Assembly: GCA_016713245.1 (NCBI GenBank)
Contig: JADJPM010000001.1
Location: 2,418,001-2,482,000, forward strand
DNA length: 64,000 nt
From: Verrucomicrobiaceae bacterium
GTDB taxonomy: Bacteria; Verrucomicrobiota; Verrucomicrobiia; Verrucomicrobiales; Verrucomicrobiaceae
Direction: 5' to 3'
Every line of letters begins with the position of its first letter. Positions within the stretch are counted from its first letter, which is position 1. The translations under genes and the position numbers were made by a program. The notes beneath the pieces were generated by a model. It was not told where the DNA came from, did no database searches, and saw only the letters and a list, made by a program, of their open reading frames with translations. Of this stretch, positions 1-8,539 are shown one piece after another.

Positions 1-1125
1 GCCAGCCGCACCGGGACGGGTACAGGCAATGCCACCGCCACCCTGAATCTTGGTGACAGCGCCGCTCCCGGCTCGCCTACGACGACCATCGGCACCGTTA
101 ACATGGCCGTGAACACCTCGGCTGGCGGCACGGTGACCTCCAATTTGGTCATCACCGGGGGCACGGTGAATATCGGCACCGGTTCAGGCACCGCCATCAA
201 TATGGCAAATGCTGCGGCTGGCCGCACGGCCGTCTCCAACATCAATCTCACGGGCGGCACCCTCTCAGTAACAGGCGACATCGTCCGCACTGGTGGTGCG
301 GGCACGGAAACAGCCACCATCACCGTCAATGGCGGTTCGCTGAACTTGAACGGCAAGAGCATCGGCACGGCGGGTGCCCCGATCACTCTCCAAGCCCAGT
401 CCGGCACGAACACCATCAGCGGGCTCGCCGAACTCAACGGCGGCGGCCTCCTCACCAAATCCACCACGGGTGTTCTCAGCATGGGAGATGGCAATACCTA
501 CACCGGTGGTACCCTCGTTTCGGATGGCACGCTACTCGCCACGAACACCACCGGCTCTGCTACCGGTTCTGGTGCTGTCACTGTCGCCGCTGCGGGCACC
601 CTCGGTGGCACTGGTTCCATCATCGCCGGCTCGAACAACAACATCACTATTGATGGCATTCTCAATGCCGGAATGCCTACAAGCACCACAGGAACTGCCC
701 TCGCCCTCACCGTCGGCGGTACCGGCCAGCTTCAGTTCAATGGTACCACCGTGTTTGACCTTTTCGCCAATACCGGCGGTGTGAATCTTCCCACCTCCAA
801 TGATCGTGTGGTCGTCAATGCCCCCGCAGGCTCGAACATCATCTTTGGCACCTCCAGCATCCTCCAGATCAGCACCACGCTTGCTCCGACCGCCTACGCC
901 AACGGCGATACCTGGCAGCTCTTTGACTGGAGCGGCGTGGCGGGTGGTGTCACCGGCGGTTTCGCCTCCATCAACCTCCCTGTCATTGATTCCGCCTTCA
1001 TGTGGGACACCGCCAATCTCTACTCCCTTGGCGTGGTCTCCGTGATCGCCGTTCCCGAGCCCTCCCGAGCTCTCCTGATGCTTCTCGGCCTTCTCGGCCT
1101 CATGATGCGCCGCCGCCGCAACTGA
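1..1125 (+). CDS. PEP-CTERM protein with autotransporter-type beta-strand repeats (5' partial)
   Basis: The frame is open from base 1, so the start lies outside the window. The visible 374 residues are Gly/Thr/Asn/Ala-rich beta-helix sequence. Around residues 155-200 there is a TGGT-LVSDGTLLA-type stretch typical of autotransporter-associated beta-strand repeats. The C-terminus is a PEP-CTERM sorting tail: VPEPSRA, a leucine-rich transmembrane segment, then RRRR. Such proteins are exported and processed by an exosortase, probably into the outer envelope or extracellular matrix. No enzymatic motif is visible. A strong hairpin follows the stop. The family call is secure; the function is unknown. 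Confidence 0.85.
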   Translation, partial: ASRTGTGTGNATATLNLGDSAAPGSPTTTIGTVNMAVNTSAGGTVTSNLVITGGTVNIGTGSGTAINMANAAAGRTAVSNINLTGGTLSVTGDIVRTGGAGTETATITVNGGSLNLNGKSIGTAGAPITLQAQSGTNTISGLAELNGGGLLTKSTTGVLSMGDGNTYTGGTLVSDGTLLATNTTGSATGSGAVTVAAAGTLGGTGSIIAGSNNNITIDGILNAGMPTSTTGTALALTVGGTGQLQFNGTTVFDLFANTGGVNLPTSNDRVVVNAPAGSNIIFGTSSILQISTTLAPTAYANGDTWQLFDWSGVAGGVTGGFASINLPVIDSAFMWDTANLYSLGVVSVIAVPEPSRALLMLLGLLGLMMRRRRN

Positions 1126-1174
1126 AGTCCGAGGCTGGCAATGAGTTTTTGATTCCCAGAAACCCCATTTCAGT

Positions 1175-1210
1175 GCAAAACGCTCCGCTGACATCAGCGG
1201 GGCGTTTTGC
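1175..1210. terminator. Intrinsic terminator after the PEP-CTERM gene
   Basis: This is a nearly perfect inverted repeat. The arms are GCAAAACGC-CCGCTGA and TCAGCGG-GCGTTTTGC around a two-base loop. The A-run in one arm and the T-run in the other could make it work in both directions. It lies between the stop of the upstream gene and the start of the Gfo/Idh/MocA gene. Confidence 0.75.
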
Positions 1211-1272
1211 ATTTTCAGCACACAAGTCGCGAAAAACGCCCGTTTCCCTCGTTTAACCACGCTCTCACCATC

Positions 1273-2814
1273 ATGAACACCACCCAAACTACACGCCGCA
1301 CCTTCGTTCGCGGCACTGTCGCCGGCGCGGCTAGCCTCGCCGTCCTTCCCTCCTACTCCGCTCCCATTGGCGCCAATGACGACGTCCGCGTCGCCGTCAT
1401 CGGCTTCAATGCCCGTGGTGCCGGCCACATCTCCAGCCTCCTCGGTATCAAAGGCGTGCGCCTCGTCGCCCTTTGCGATGTCGATAAGAAGGTCATGGAA
1501 AAGCACGTCGCCGCCCTCGCCAAGAAAAACATCACCGTGAAGCAGTACAGCGACTTCCGTGAATGCTGCGCTGACAAGGAGATCGACGCCGTCACCATCG
1601 CCACGCCGAACCACAGCCACACGCTCATCGCCATGACCGCGATCGCCAATGGTAAGCACGTCTATGTCGAAAAGCCCGTCTGCCACAACATGTGGGAAGG
1701 CCGCAAGCTCGTCGAAGCCGCCGCCATCGTCGAAAAGAAGGGCCAGGTCGTCCAGCACGGCATGCAGCGCCGCTCCTCCCCCGGCTGGCAGGCCGCCATG
1801 GACTACATCAAGTCCGGAGCCATCGGCAAGGTCCAGCTCTCCCGCGGCATCAATTTCAAAGCCCGCAAATCCATCGGCAAAGTCGCCGCTCCCACCCAGC
1901 CCGATGCCGCAGGTCGCATCGCCGGCACTTTCCGTGATACCGGCGGCAAGCCGCAGATCGTCGATCTCGATTATAAGCTCTGGTCCGCCCCGCGCCCGGT
2001 CATGCCCGTTCAGCGTGAGCAGATGCACTACGACTGGCATTGGCAGTGGGCCTACGGCAATGGCGACATCGGCAACCAAGGACCACATCAGCTCGACGTC
2101 GCCCGCTGGGGCCTCGGCAATCCCGAACTGCTTCCCAAGCGCGTCATGAGCTTCGGCGGCCGCTGGGGCTACGATGACGATGGCGAAAGCGCCAACAACC
2201 AGCTCGCCTTCTACCAGTGGGCCGAAGGCGCTCCGATGCTCTTCGACAATCGCGGCCTGCCCATGAAGGACATGAACTGGGCCAAAGGCTACGAGCCCGT
2301 CTTCCGCATCAACGGCAAGACCGGCGCACCCCGCATCGGCAATGTCATCCATTGCGAAGGCGGCTTCGTCGCCGAGTCCAAGGCATACGACAACGAAGGC
2401 CAGACCCTCACCAAGTTTGAAAACTTCGACGAGGGCAAGGACCACATGAAGAACTTCATCGACAGCGTCCGCGCTGGCAAACTGGTGAACAGCAACCTCC
2501 ACGTCGCCCACGGCTACCACGCCGCCGCCCTCGCCCAGCTCGCCAATGTCTCCTACCGTCTCGGCAAGCAGATCAGCAATGCCGAGGTCCAGGAGCGTCT
2601 CGCCGCCGACAAAGCCGGCCAGGAAACCCTCGCTGACTTCATCGCCAACCTCGAAGCCAACAAGATCGACCTCGCCGCTGAAAAAATCAGCGCCGGCCCT
2701 TGGCTCGACTTCGATCCTGCCACCGAGAAGTTCACCGGTGAATTCGCCGCCGAGGCCAACAAGCTCGCCACCGACGAATACGCCGCCGGTTTCGAGCTGC
2801 CCACCATCAGCTAA
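1273..2814 (+). CDS. Gfo/Idh/MocA family oxidoreductase, Tat-exported
   Basis: The 513-residue protein begins with a twin-arginine leader (TTRRTFVRG, then a hydrophobic AGAASLAVL stretch) ending near SYSAPIG, so it is probably exported folded. A Rossmann NAD(P)-binding half follows (VRVAVIGFNARGAG, then the LVALCDVD strand). The EKPVCHNMWEGRKL segment carries the EKP motif typical of the family. The C-terminal half has the GDIGNQGPHQLDVARWG signature. Verrucomicrobia and Planctomycetes carry many such paralogues, thought to act on sugars or sugar acids in the periplasm; the substrate here is unknown. ATG 1273 is chosen because the Tat motif follows at once; a longer frame exists from 1207. 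Confidence 0.9.
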   Translation: MNTTQTTRRTFVRGTVAGAASLAVLPSYSAPIGANDDVRVAVIGFNARGAGHISSLLGIKGVRLVALCDVDKKVMEKHVAALAKKNITVKQYSDFRECCADKEIDAVTIATPNHSHTLIAMTAIANGKHVYVEKPVCHNMWEGRKLVEAAAIVEKKGQVVQHGMQRRSSPGWQAAMDYIKSGAIGKVQLSRGINFKARKSIGKVAAPTQPDAAGRIAGTFRDTGGKPQIVDLDYKLWSAPRPVMPVQREQMHYDWHWQWAYGNGDIGNQGPHQLDVARWGLGNPELLPKRVMSFGGRWGYDDDGESANNQLAFYQWAEGAPMLFDNRGLPMKDMNWAKGYEPVFRINGKTGAPRIGNVIHCEGGFVAESKAYDNEGQTLTKFENFDEGKDHMKNFIDSVRAGKLVNSNLHVAHGYHAAALAQLANVSYRLGKQISNAEVQERLAADKAGQETLADFIANLEANKIDLAAEKISAGPWLDFDPATEKFTGEFAAEANKLATDEYAAGFELPTIS

Positions 2815-2821
2815 ACCGTGA

Positions 2822-2841
2822 GGCAGACACTCCTGTCTGCC
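2822..2841. repeat. Short palindromic intergenic repeat
   Basis: GGCAGACA, a four-base loop CTCC, then TGTCTGCC form a perfect hairpin just after the Gfo/Idh/MocA stop. No T-run follows, and a separate canonical terminator lies 24 bases downstream. I read it as a dispersed palindromic repeat rather than a second terminator. Confidence 0.5.
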
Positions 2842-2864
2842 CCACTTGGACTCATCCCCTCCAC

Positions 2865-2899
2865 GGAGCCGACCCCTCAAAAGGTCGGCTCCTTTTTTT
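2865..2899 (+). terminator. Intrinsic terminator after the Gfo/Idh/MocA gene
   Basis: The stem GGAGCCGACC / GGTCGGCTCC, with an eight-base loop, is followed directly by seven T residues. It ends the upstream gene before the start of the small hypothetical gene. Confidence 0.9.
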
Positions 2900-2964
2900 C
2901 GTCTTCATCATTCCCCATCTTGCCTCCCTCCCGCCTGCATGGTACTCACCGGCCCGCCTTTCCC

Positions 2965-3462
2965 ATGACACCCAACCAGATTCTCTCCGCCATCGGCCCC
3001 GAAATGCAGATGCAGCTCATTCGCTACATGCAGGACGACCAGCGTCCCGCCTACAAGGCCATCATCAACACCCTCGCCCCGCAGCGCAAACTGCGCCCCA
3101 CCTTCATCTACGAGAAATCGAAGGAAAAACAGGGTGCCTGGCTCCTTGATCAGCTCCGCCTCCGCACGAATGAAGGCGTTACCGAGCAGATTTTCCAAAT
3201 CTGGCTCCTCAAAGGCAAGGCGGACATGCTCATCACCTTCCTCGATGGCATCGGCATCGCCCACGATGGCAAAGGTGAGATCGCCGAGCTCCCTGCCGAA
3301 ATCGCCGACGACAAGGCCGAGGCCGCCGTCGCCGCTCTCGTCGCCGCTCATCCGGCGAAACACGTCGCGCTTTACCTCACGATGTTCCAGACCCAGCGCC
3401 CCGGCGGCTGGCCTGGCCTCACCAAGGTCATCGAAGCTCGTCCTGAACTCAAACTGGCCTGA
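2965..3462 (+). CDS. Conserved-type hypothetical protein (165 aa)
   Basis: I do not recognise this soluble 165-residue protein. It has no signal peptide or transmembrane segment. The N-terminus (MTPNQILSAIGPEMQMQLIRYM) and most of the rest look helical. There is a conserved-looking WLLDQLRLRTNEGVTEQIFQIWLL stretch in two parts at about residues 57-82, and an acidic helix EIADDKAEAAVAAL near 115-130. ATG 2965 is chosen because the frame upstream of it reads through the terminator. The next gene converges on it with a six-base gap. Codon use matches the neighbours, so it is probably a real gene. Confidence 0.7.
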   Translation: MTPNQILSAIGPEMQMQLIRYMQDDQRPAYKAIINTLAPQRKLRPTFIYEKSKEKQGAWLLDQLRLRTNEGVTEQIFQIWLLKGKADMLITFLDGIGIAHDGKGEIAELPAEIADDKAEAAVAALVAAHPAKHVALYLTMFQTQRPGGWPGLTKVIEARPELKLA

Positions 3463-3468
3463 GCTCGC

Positions 3469-5439
3469 TTATTTCTTGGCCACCACCCGCACCCGGATGG
3501 GATTGGACCATACGATGAAGGTCGCGTCTTTTGGCGCGGCCTTTGTCGTTTGATCCTTCACGGCCTTGTCAGCCTCTGTTTTGGCCTTTTCGGCGGTTTT
3601 CACGAGTTCGGCGGCTTTGGGCGTTTGGTCGGCTTTGGCCTTCGTGAGGGCTTCAGCGGCCTCTTTGGCCTTTTTCTCGGCTTCGGCCAGTTCTTCGAGA
3701 TTTCGGCGCACTTTCATTTTCGCCGGACCTTGCAGAATGAAGCCGTAATCGCCCGGAGCGAGCTTCAGCGCCTTCACATCGAGCGTGAACTTGCCCACGT
3801 CGGCCTTTGCCGGGATGTCGGCCTCGGGAGCCTTCGCGGCGTCGATCAAACCGATAGCCTTGAGCTTGATGGCATCAGCGAATTCGGCGTGACGTGTCAC
3901 TTTGAGCGCGATCTCCAGTTTTCCATCCGCAGGCACTTCGAGGAGGTCCGTTTTATCGGTCACGATCAGTGCTGGCGTGCTCAAACTGCTCACGCCGATG
4001 GCTGGCGGGCCGCTTTGACGAGTTAGCAGCACCTCACGCGTCGCGTCCTTGGCCTCAAAGCACACATAAGCCGACTCCGGCAGGCTGCTCACGACACCCG
4101 CGCCCGCCGGCGCATCCGCCGCAGCTTGAAACGCGATGTAGCCAAGCGACTGCCCTTTGCCGATGAAGCCACCAAGACTCGTCACGCCTGCTGGCAGCTT
4201 GTCCGCCTTCAACTCGATGGCCTCGCTGAACGTATTCCGATTCTGCACCGCCACTTCCAGCGCGTTAATGCCGCCACGCAGCACATTCGCGAAACCCATC
4301 TCTCCCGTCTTCGCGTTCGCGGCCTTCGGCAGCAGCGTGTTCATCGCGACGAGTCGCTCCGAGCCTTTTTCAGCCACGCGCAGCTCAAAAGGCAGCGCCG
4401 TGGCGAAATTGTCATTCAGCGTGATGCGAAAGGTGCCATCCGCCTTCGCTTCGAAGGCATACAGCGGGTCGCGATTCTCCACTTTGATCAAGCCCGGAGC
4501 CGGAGTCACCACTGCTGCATCCGCCACCTCCGCCTGCGCGGTTGTGCTGCCATCTGCTTTGAGGTTTTCGATCACGAGATGCGGGTCCGTCGCATGCCCG
4601 AGCTGATGCGAAAGCACCTGAATCACGAAACGCTGCCCCGTTTTGAAAGCCAGATCATAGCTGTGGATGCCCTGGAAGGTGCCTTTCACCGTTTCACCGA
4701 TGGAGATCGGCCGGATCGGTCCGATCGGACTGATCTGAGCGGTCTGCGGCGCACTGCCATCCAGCACGACCCTGAAACCATAATCATCTCCCACGCGGTG
4801 CATCAGTTCATGAAGCCGCAGCCGATAACTGCCATCCGCAGGAGCCGTGAAGCTCATCGCGCCCTTCTTGAGGCGTGCCAGTTCACGTCCTTGCAGGTCC
4901 GTCACGGCTCCGAGCAGCTCGGTGCGCGTATCAAATCGAGGTCCGTCGAAGCTCGCGGTGATCGTCTGGCCTTTCTTCGCCTCAAACGTGAACCACTGCG
5001 GCGTCGTGGCCTTGAACGCGCCTTGAATCGCATCACCAACCTTCACGGGATGCGCTTTGTCCGGTTTCGCGTTCGTGCCGGGGCTTTCGACATTCGTGTG
5101 GTTGCTCACTTGGAACACCCGCGGGTTGCTCACGCCGTATCGACCGACAAAACGCAGGTCATGCAGCCCCGGCTTCAAATCCGCCGGCAGCGCCAGCGCC
5201 GCCTTTGTCACCGAAGCGATCGGAATCGAGCGATCCCCGATCAAAACGGCCTTTGGCCCATCCAGATCCGTTCCTCGCAGCGTCAGCTCCACACTCGTTC
5301 CCGGCTTTCCACCGAGAGGTGAAAGGCTCGTGAGTACGGGCGAGGGGAAGATGGCTTGGGAGAAGGTGGAAGTGGTGAACGCGAGGAGGACTGAAAATTG
5401 AAGAATGAAAATTGGAGATTGGAAAATGGGGCGTGGCAT
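3469..5439 (-). CDS. Secreted protein with pre-peptidase C-terminal (PPC-like) domains
   Basis: This 656-residue exported protein has a signal peptide (about residues 1-27). An IPT/TIG-like segment follows (LTSLSPLGGKPGTSVELTLRGTDL). Next come one or more PPC-type beta domains (QWFTFEAKKGQTITASFDGPRFDTRTELLGAVTDLQ in two parts, with DGSYRLRLHEL). The tail is a Lys/Ala/Glu coiled coil (about 580-640). Such proteins often trail DUF1549/DUF1553-DUF1501 operons in Planctomycetes and Verrucomicrobia. Here the nearest DUF1553 gene is about 5.5 kb away. Two stretches are repeat-derived DNA: the signal peptide and an SPI-GPI-RPI tripeptide repeat near residue 235. Function unknown. Confidence 0.8.
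   Translation of the reverse strand: MPRPIFQSPIFILQFSVLLAFTTSTFSQAIFPSPVLTSLSPLGGKPGTSVELTLRGTDLDGPKAVLIGDRSIPIASVTKAALALPADLKPGLHDLRFVGRYGVSNPRVFQVSNHTNVESPGTNAKPDKAHPVKVGDAIQGAFKATTPQWFTFEAKKGQTITASFDGPRFDTRTELLGAVTDLQGRELARLKKGAMSFTAPADGSYRLRLHELMHRVGDDYGFRVVLDGSAPQTAQISPIGPIRPISIGETVKGTFQGIHSYDLAFKTGQRFVIQVLSHQLGHATDPHLVIENLKADGSTTAQAEVADAAVVTPAPGLIKVENRDPLYAFEAKADGTFRITLNDNFATALPFELRVAEKGSERLVAMNTLLPKAANAKTGEMGFANVLRGGINALEVAVQNRNTFSEAIELKADKLPAGVTSLGGFIGKGQSLGYIAFQAAADAPAGAGVVSSLPESAYVCFEAKDATREVLLTRQSGPPAIGVSSLSTPALIVTDKTDLLEVPADGKLEIALKVTRHAEFADAIKLKAIGLIDAAKAPEADIPAKADVGKFTLDVKALKLAPGDYGFILQGPAKMKVRRNLEELAEAEKKAKEAAEALTKAKADQTPKAAELVKTAEKAKTEADKAVKDQTTKAAPKDATFIVWSNPIRVRVVAKK
4706..4741. 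repeat. 9-nt-period repeat inside the PPC-domain gene
   Basis: Four consecutive 9-base units of the form ATCGGnCnG (ATCGGCCGG, ATCGGTCCG, ATCGGACTG, ATCTGAGCG) lie in frame on the coding strand. On the minus strand they encode the tripeptide series SPI-GPI-RPI. The same unit occurs at 44791-44835 and 61070-61105, each time in a different reading frame of an unrelated gene. Confidence 0.75.
5391..5431. repeat. A/T-rich direct-repeat tract encoding a signal peptide
   Basis: The tract is built from near-copies of TGAAAATTG / TGGAAAATGG / GGAGATTGG words. Read on the minus strand it encodes PIFQSPIFILQFS, which is the start of the hydrophobic core of the PPC-domain protein's signal peptide. It resembles dispersed low-complexity intergenic DNA rather than normal coding sequence. 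Confidence 0.5.
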
Positions 5440-5721
5440 AACTGGTGTTAGTTTGTCTCACACTCCCTACGAGATGCTTTGCGCCGATCTGTCCCGCAAT
5501 CGGTGAGTGATATGGCAAGATCAGTCCCGATAGAATTTTTCCAACAGGATGCTGAAGCCGGTATGTCAGCCTCCAATCATGGACTTGCCCACTAGGTTTC
5601 GCGGATATTCTCAACAAGGCCAAGTCAGAATCACCCATTGAAAACGCTGCCAGAGGTGGGTTGGAATAGTTGTTGAGTAAGATCTCAATCCCTACAAATC
5701 TCGCCCTATTCACCGTCTCAA

Positions 5722-6777
5722 ATGAAACTAGTGCACTCCTCTCGCTCTTCCTCCCTCTTCGGCATCCTCACTATTGGCCTCCTTTTCTTAGACCTCTGCG
5801 CGACAGCAGCAGAACGGAGCTGGACGGATGTCACCGGTCGGAAGATTCAGGCGGAATACATCGCCTCGGATGCGACCAGTGTCACCCTCAGCATCGCTGG
5901 AAAGCACCACCAGCTCCCTCTCACTCGTCTCTCTGCCGCCGATCAGGCATGGATCGTCGAGCAGAAGAGCAGCCCAGCTCCTGCTGTCGCCACCGCCTTT
6001 CCAGCCATGACCCAGCGCCAGATCTTTGAATTCTTCTTTAATGACCGCGCTGCCAGCAAACCCCGAATGTCTGTCATGGCCGGGAAGGAATTTCTGCGGG
6101 TGAGTGATCCCTCCAAACTCCCTGCCGGCGATTTCTACGTCCATGGCATCTTTGAGGCCGCCAAAAGTCCCCAACCCTTCCCCTGGGCACTCCTCCAGCA
6201 AATGCCCAAGCTCATGGACCTCAGTGTCAAATCCAGCACGCCTATAACCGCAGCCGATCTCGCCCACCTCAGCGTCCTCACTCAGCCCTACTCTCTGATG
6301 ATCGATTGTGATTTTACGCTCGACACCGCCGCTGTCGCCGCCTTGCCGCGTCAGCTTACTCACAAATACCTTGTCATCTCCACCAACCTCGTCGCTGAAA
6401 AAGACCTGCCTAGCTTCGCCAAGCACTTTCCAAAGCTGGAGATGCTCTTTGCGAAGCGCGCTGACTCCGAGGCACCTGCACTCCTCACAGACCAGGCTCT
6501 TGCCGCTGCCTTGCCCGCCTGGTCAGACCTGAAAGATCTCGCCCTGGAGGGCACCCGCTTCACCGCTGCCACCGCCAAAGCCATCCAGAGCAGCCGCAAG
6601 CTCGAAAAACTCACTCTCACCAGTTCCGAAGGCATCACCTTGGCCGACCTCACCGCCCTGGCCGACCACCGCTCCCTGAAAACCCTCAAACTTCAAAAAA
6701 TTCCCCAGATCACCGACAAAGATGTCCAGACCCTCCAGGCAGCTCTCAAAGACTGCAAAGTGGATCATGAGCCCTGA
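5722..6777 (+). CDS. Secreted SHD1-domain protein with leucine-rich repeats
   Basis: The 351-residue protein has a signal peptide (to about residue 31, LCATAAERS). An SHD1 domain follows at residues 32-80 (RSWTDVTGRKIQAEYIASD, ending LPLTRLSAADQAWI). The remainder is irregular leucine-rich repeat sequence, e.g. LKDLALEGTRFTAATAKAIQ and LEKLTLTSSEGITLADLTAL. It ends in LQAALKDCKV, matching the ends of the next two genes (LQKALGKVTI, LKKALPTCKI). It heads a same-strand run of three related genes. SHD1 plus LRR proteins are common in the PVC group and are of unknown role, possibly protein-protein contacts in the periplasm. Confidence 0.8.
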   Translation: MKLVHSSRSSSLFGILTIGLLFLDLCATAAERSWTDVTGRKIQAEYIASDATSVTLSIAGKHHQLPLTRLSAADQAWIVEQKSSPAPAVATAFPAMTQRQIFEFFFNDRAASKPRMSVMAGKEFLRVSDPSKLPAGDFYVHGIFEAAKSPQPFPWALLQQMPKLMDLSVKSSTPITAADLAHLSVLTQPYSLMIDCDFTLDTAAVAALPRQLTHKYLVISTNLVAEKDLPSFAKHFPKLEMLFAKRADSEAPALLTDQALAAALPAWSDLKDLALEGTRFTAATAKAIQSSRKLEKLTLTSSEGITLADLTALADHRSLKTLKLQKIPQITDKDVQTLQAALKDCKVDHEP

Positions 6778-6808
6778 ACCGCCTCCCCAACTGCAAAGTC
6801 ATCGAAAA

Positions 6809-8539
6809 ATGAACACGACACGCAATCCTGACCGGCAAAAAAATGTGCGGCAAAAATATTTTGGCTGCTGCTCCTCTCTTTTTGCCCTCCATTTTTTTGC
6901 CTGCCTTCTGGCCCCTGCTGCCAGCGCCCAGAGCACCCTGCCAGCCCTCCAGCAGAGCTATGAAAAAGCCGTCGCTGACAAAGCCACCGCGCCGCACCTC
7001 GCCGCCGTCGCTGAGTTAAATCAGAAATACAGCGCCGCCATTGATCGCCTCACCACTGCTGCCACTCAGGCGGGCGATCTCGATACTGCCTTAGCTCTGC
7101 GGGAGGAAAAGAGCCGCCTGCTACCCGAAGGCAGCCTCCCGGAAGACAGTGAAACCACCCCCGCCGCGCTGAAGGCCGCCCGCGCCACCTATCGCCAGCA
7201 AGTCGCTGCCCTCCAAGCCGCACGAGATGCCGCAACCCAACCTCTGAAAGACCACTTCACTACTCTGCTCCAAAGTCTGCTCACTCAGACCACCCAGGCA
7301 GGAAAGCTCGATGAAGCCCTCGCCATCCGGGAGAAAATCGCCTCTCTCAGTAGCGGCCCGGCTAACACGCCCGCCCAGGTTCCCGACAGCAAAACCAGCC
7401 CCCCAGCACGCAGCAGCAAGCTCACCGTCGCCAAAAGCACCGGCAAAACCGACCCCGAAGCCGCCCGACAAATCATCGCCTGGGCCTTGGCGCATGACTC
7501 CAGCGTCACCACCAGCCTCGGCATCGTCGGTGCCGAAGAAAAGCTCACCGCGCCGCCCGCCGGTAAGTTTAGCGTCACGGAGATCAGAATGGGCCAGTCA
7601 GCCGACTTTCCGTGGTCCGCGCTCGATGGTCTAGGCGAGCTTCAGAAATTCATACCTCAATCAGACGCACCTCTCGCTGCGGAGCAGACCCGCCACTACC
7701 ATAATCTCGGTAGCCTACGCTTCCTCAAAATGATCGCCATCACGGAGGATGGCGTCCAGGCCATGCCCGTGCTGCCCAATCTGGTCGAGTTGGAACTCTC
7801 TTTCGATAAACAAGACCCCTTGCCCATACTCCATCTGATCCAAGAACGGACCGCCTCGATTCAAATCCTCACGCCCTTTAGACTACCTTCCGGTGAGATA
7901 GCTGACGCTGTTTTTTCTAAGTTCAGCGGCTGGCCTAACTTCAAAAAGCTTCAAGGCGGCACTTGGATAACCGCAAGACGAACTGCCCATCTAGTAGCTT
8001 TGCCAAAGTTTACTGAAATGGGATTGATGACTGGAGCCAAAGTCGATGAAGGCTGTCTGCCGCAACTAAAAAGTCTCGTCTCCATCGGCTTCAACGGCCC
8101 CCAGCCACCCGCGATCCTGCGTGATCTCACCGCGCTACCCAAGCTGGGACGCATCACCCTCGATCTCGAAGGCATGACCGTCGCAGACATCCCCGACTTC
8201 TCCCCCTGTAAGACGGTCACCGAAATTAACCTCGACAACACCCCTGCACCCGCCGCCGAAGTCGTCGGCAAGTTCTCAGGCATCACAGGCTTAAAAATCT
8301 ACAAACTGAGCCACACCGAGATTGATCCACCCACCATCGCCCACCTGCTCAGCTTCAAAGGTCTGGAGGTTCTCTCCCTCAACGAGTGCAAATTCGCCCC
8401 CGAAGCCTTCGCTGCCCTGCAGCAGCTCAAAGCCCTCAAAACCCTCAAAGAACTCAACTTCAAAAACTCAGGCATCCCGCCTGCTGACCTCAAGGCCCTC
8501 CAAAAAGCCCTCGGCAAAGTCACCATCAGAGACAAATGA
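6809..8539 (+). CDS. Secreted leucine-rich repeat protein, paralogue 1
   Basis: This 576-residue protein has an unusual long basic n-region (residues 1-17) and a Phe/Leu/Cys-rich signal core, ending in ASA near residue 36. Two helical units of about 60 residues follow, each ending in a TQAGxLDxALAxREEK-like motif (about 73-98 and 166-180). After a Pro/Ser/Lys linker comes a leucine-rich repeat region from about 255 to the end. It overlaps the next gene by ATGA, so the two are almost certainly co-transcribed. The signal-peptide region coincides with a palindromic repeat. ATG 6809 is preferred because the frame upstream of it overlaps the previous gene. Function unknown. Confidence 0.75.
   Translation: MNTTRNPDRQKNVRQKYFGCCSSLFALHFFACLLAPAASAQSTLPALQQSYEKAVADKATAPHLAAVAELNQKYSAAIDRLTTAATQAGDLDTALALREEKSRLLPEGSLPEDSETTPAALKAARATYRQQVAALQAARDAATQPLKDHFTTLLQSLLTQTTQAGKLDEALAIREKIASLSSGPANTPAQVPDSKTSPPARSSKLTVAKSTGKTDPEAARQIIAWALAHDSSVTTSLGIVGAEEKLTAPPAGKFSVTEIRMGQSADFPWSALDGLGELQKFIPQSDAPLAAEQTRHYHNLGSLRFLKMIAITEDGVQAMPVLPNLVELELSFDKQDPLPILHLIQERTASIQILTPFRLPSGEIADAVFSKFSGWPNFKKLQGGTWITARRTAHLVALPKFTEMGLMTGAKVDEGCLPQLKSLVSIGFNGPQPPAILRDLTALPKLGRITLDLEGMTVADIPDFSPCKTVTEINLDNTPAPAAEVVGKFSGITGLKIYKLSHTEIDPPTIAHLLSFKGLEVLSLNECKFAPEAFAALQQLKALKTLKELNFKNSGIPPADLKALQKALGKVTIRDK
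6834..6901. repeat. Palindromic element overlapping a signal-peptide coding region
   Basis: The left arm at 6834-6857 (GGCAAAAAAATG, three bases, GGCAAAAA) and the right arm at 6878-6901 are reverse complements at about 20 of 24 positions. The right arm encodes the hydrophobic SLFALHFFA core of the signal peptide. A second copy lies at the same place in the next gene. Confidence 0.65.

Noticed and set aside
532..2880. A 782-codon open frame on the minus strand
   Set aside because: It lies antisense to the PEP-CTERM and Gfo/Idh/MocA genes, whose proteins are recognisable. Its translation is a Gly/Asp/Val-rich shadow typical of GC-rich DNA, and it crosses two terminators.
5440..5721. Gap between two divergent genes with a continuous minus-strand frame (5159-5713)
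   Set aside because: The reading resembles no protein family I know, and its 3' part is antisense-phase shadow of the PPC gene. I see promoters as likely content but cannot point to one, and no RNA gene is evident.
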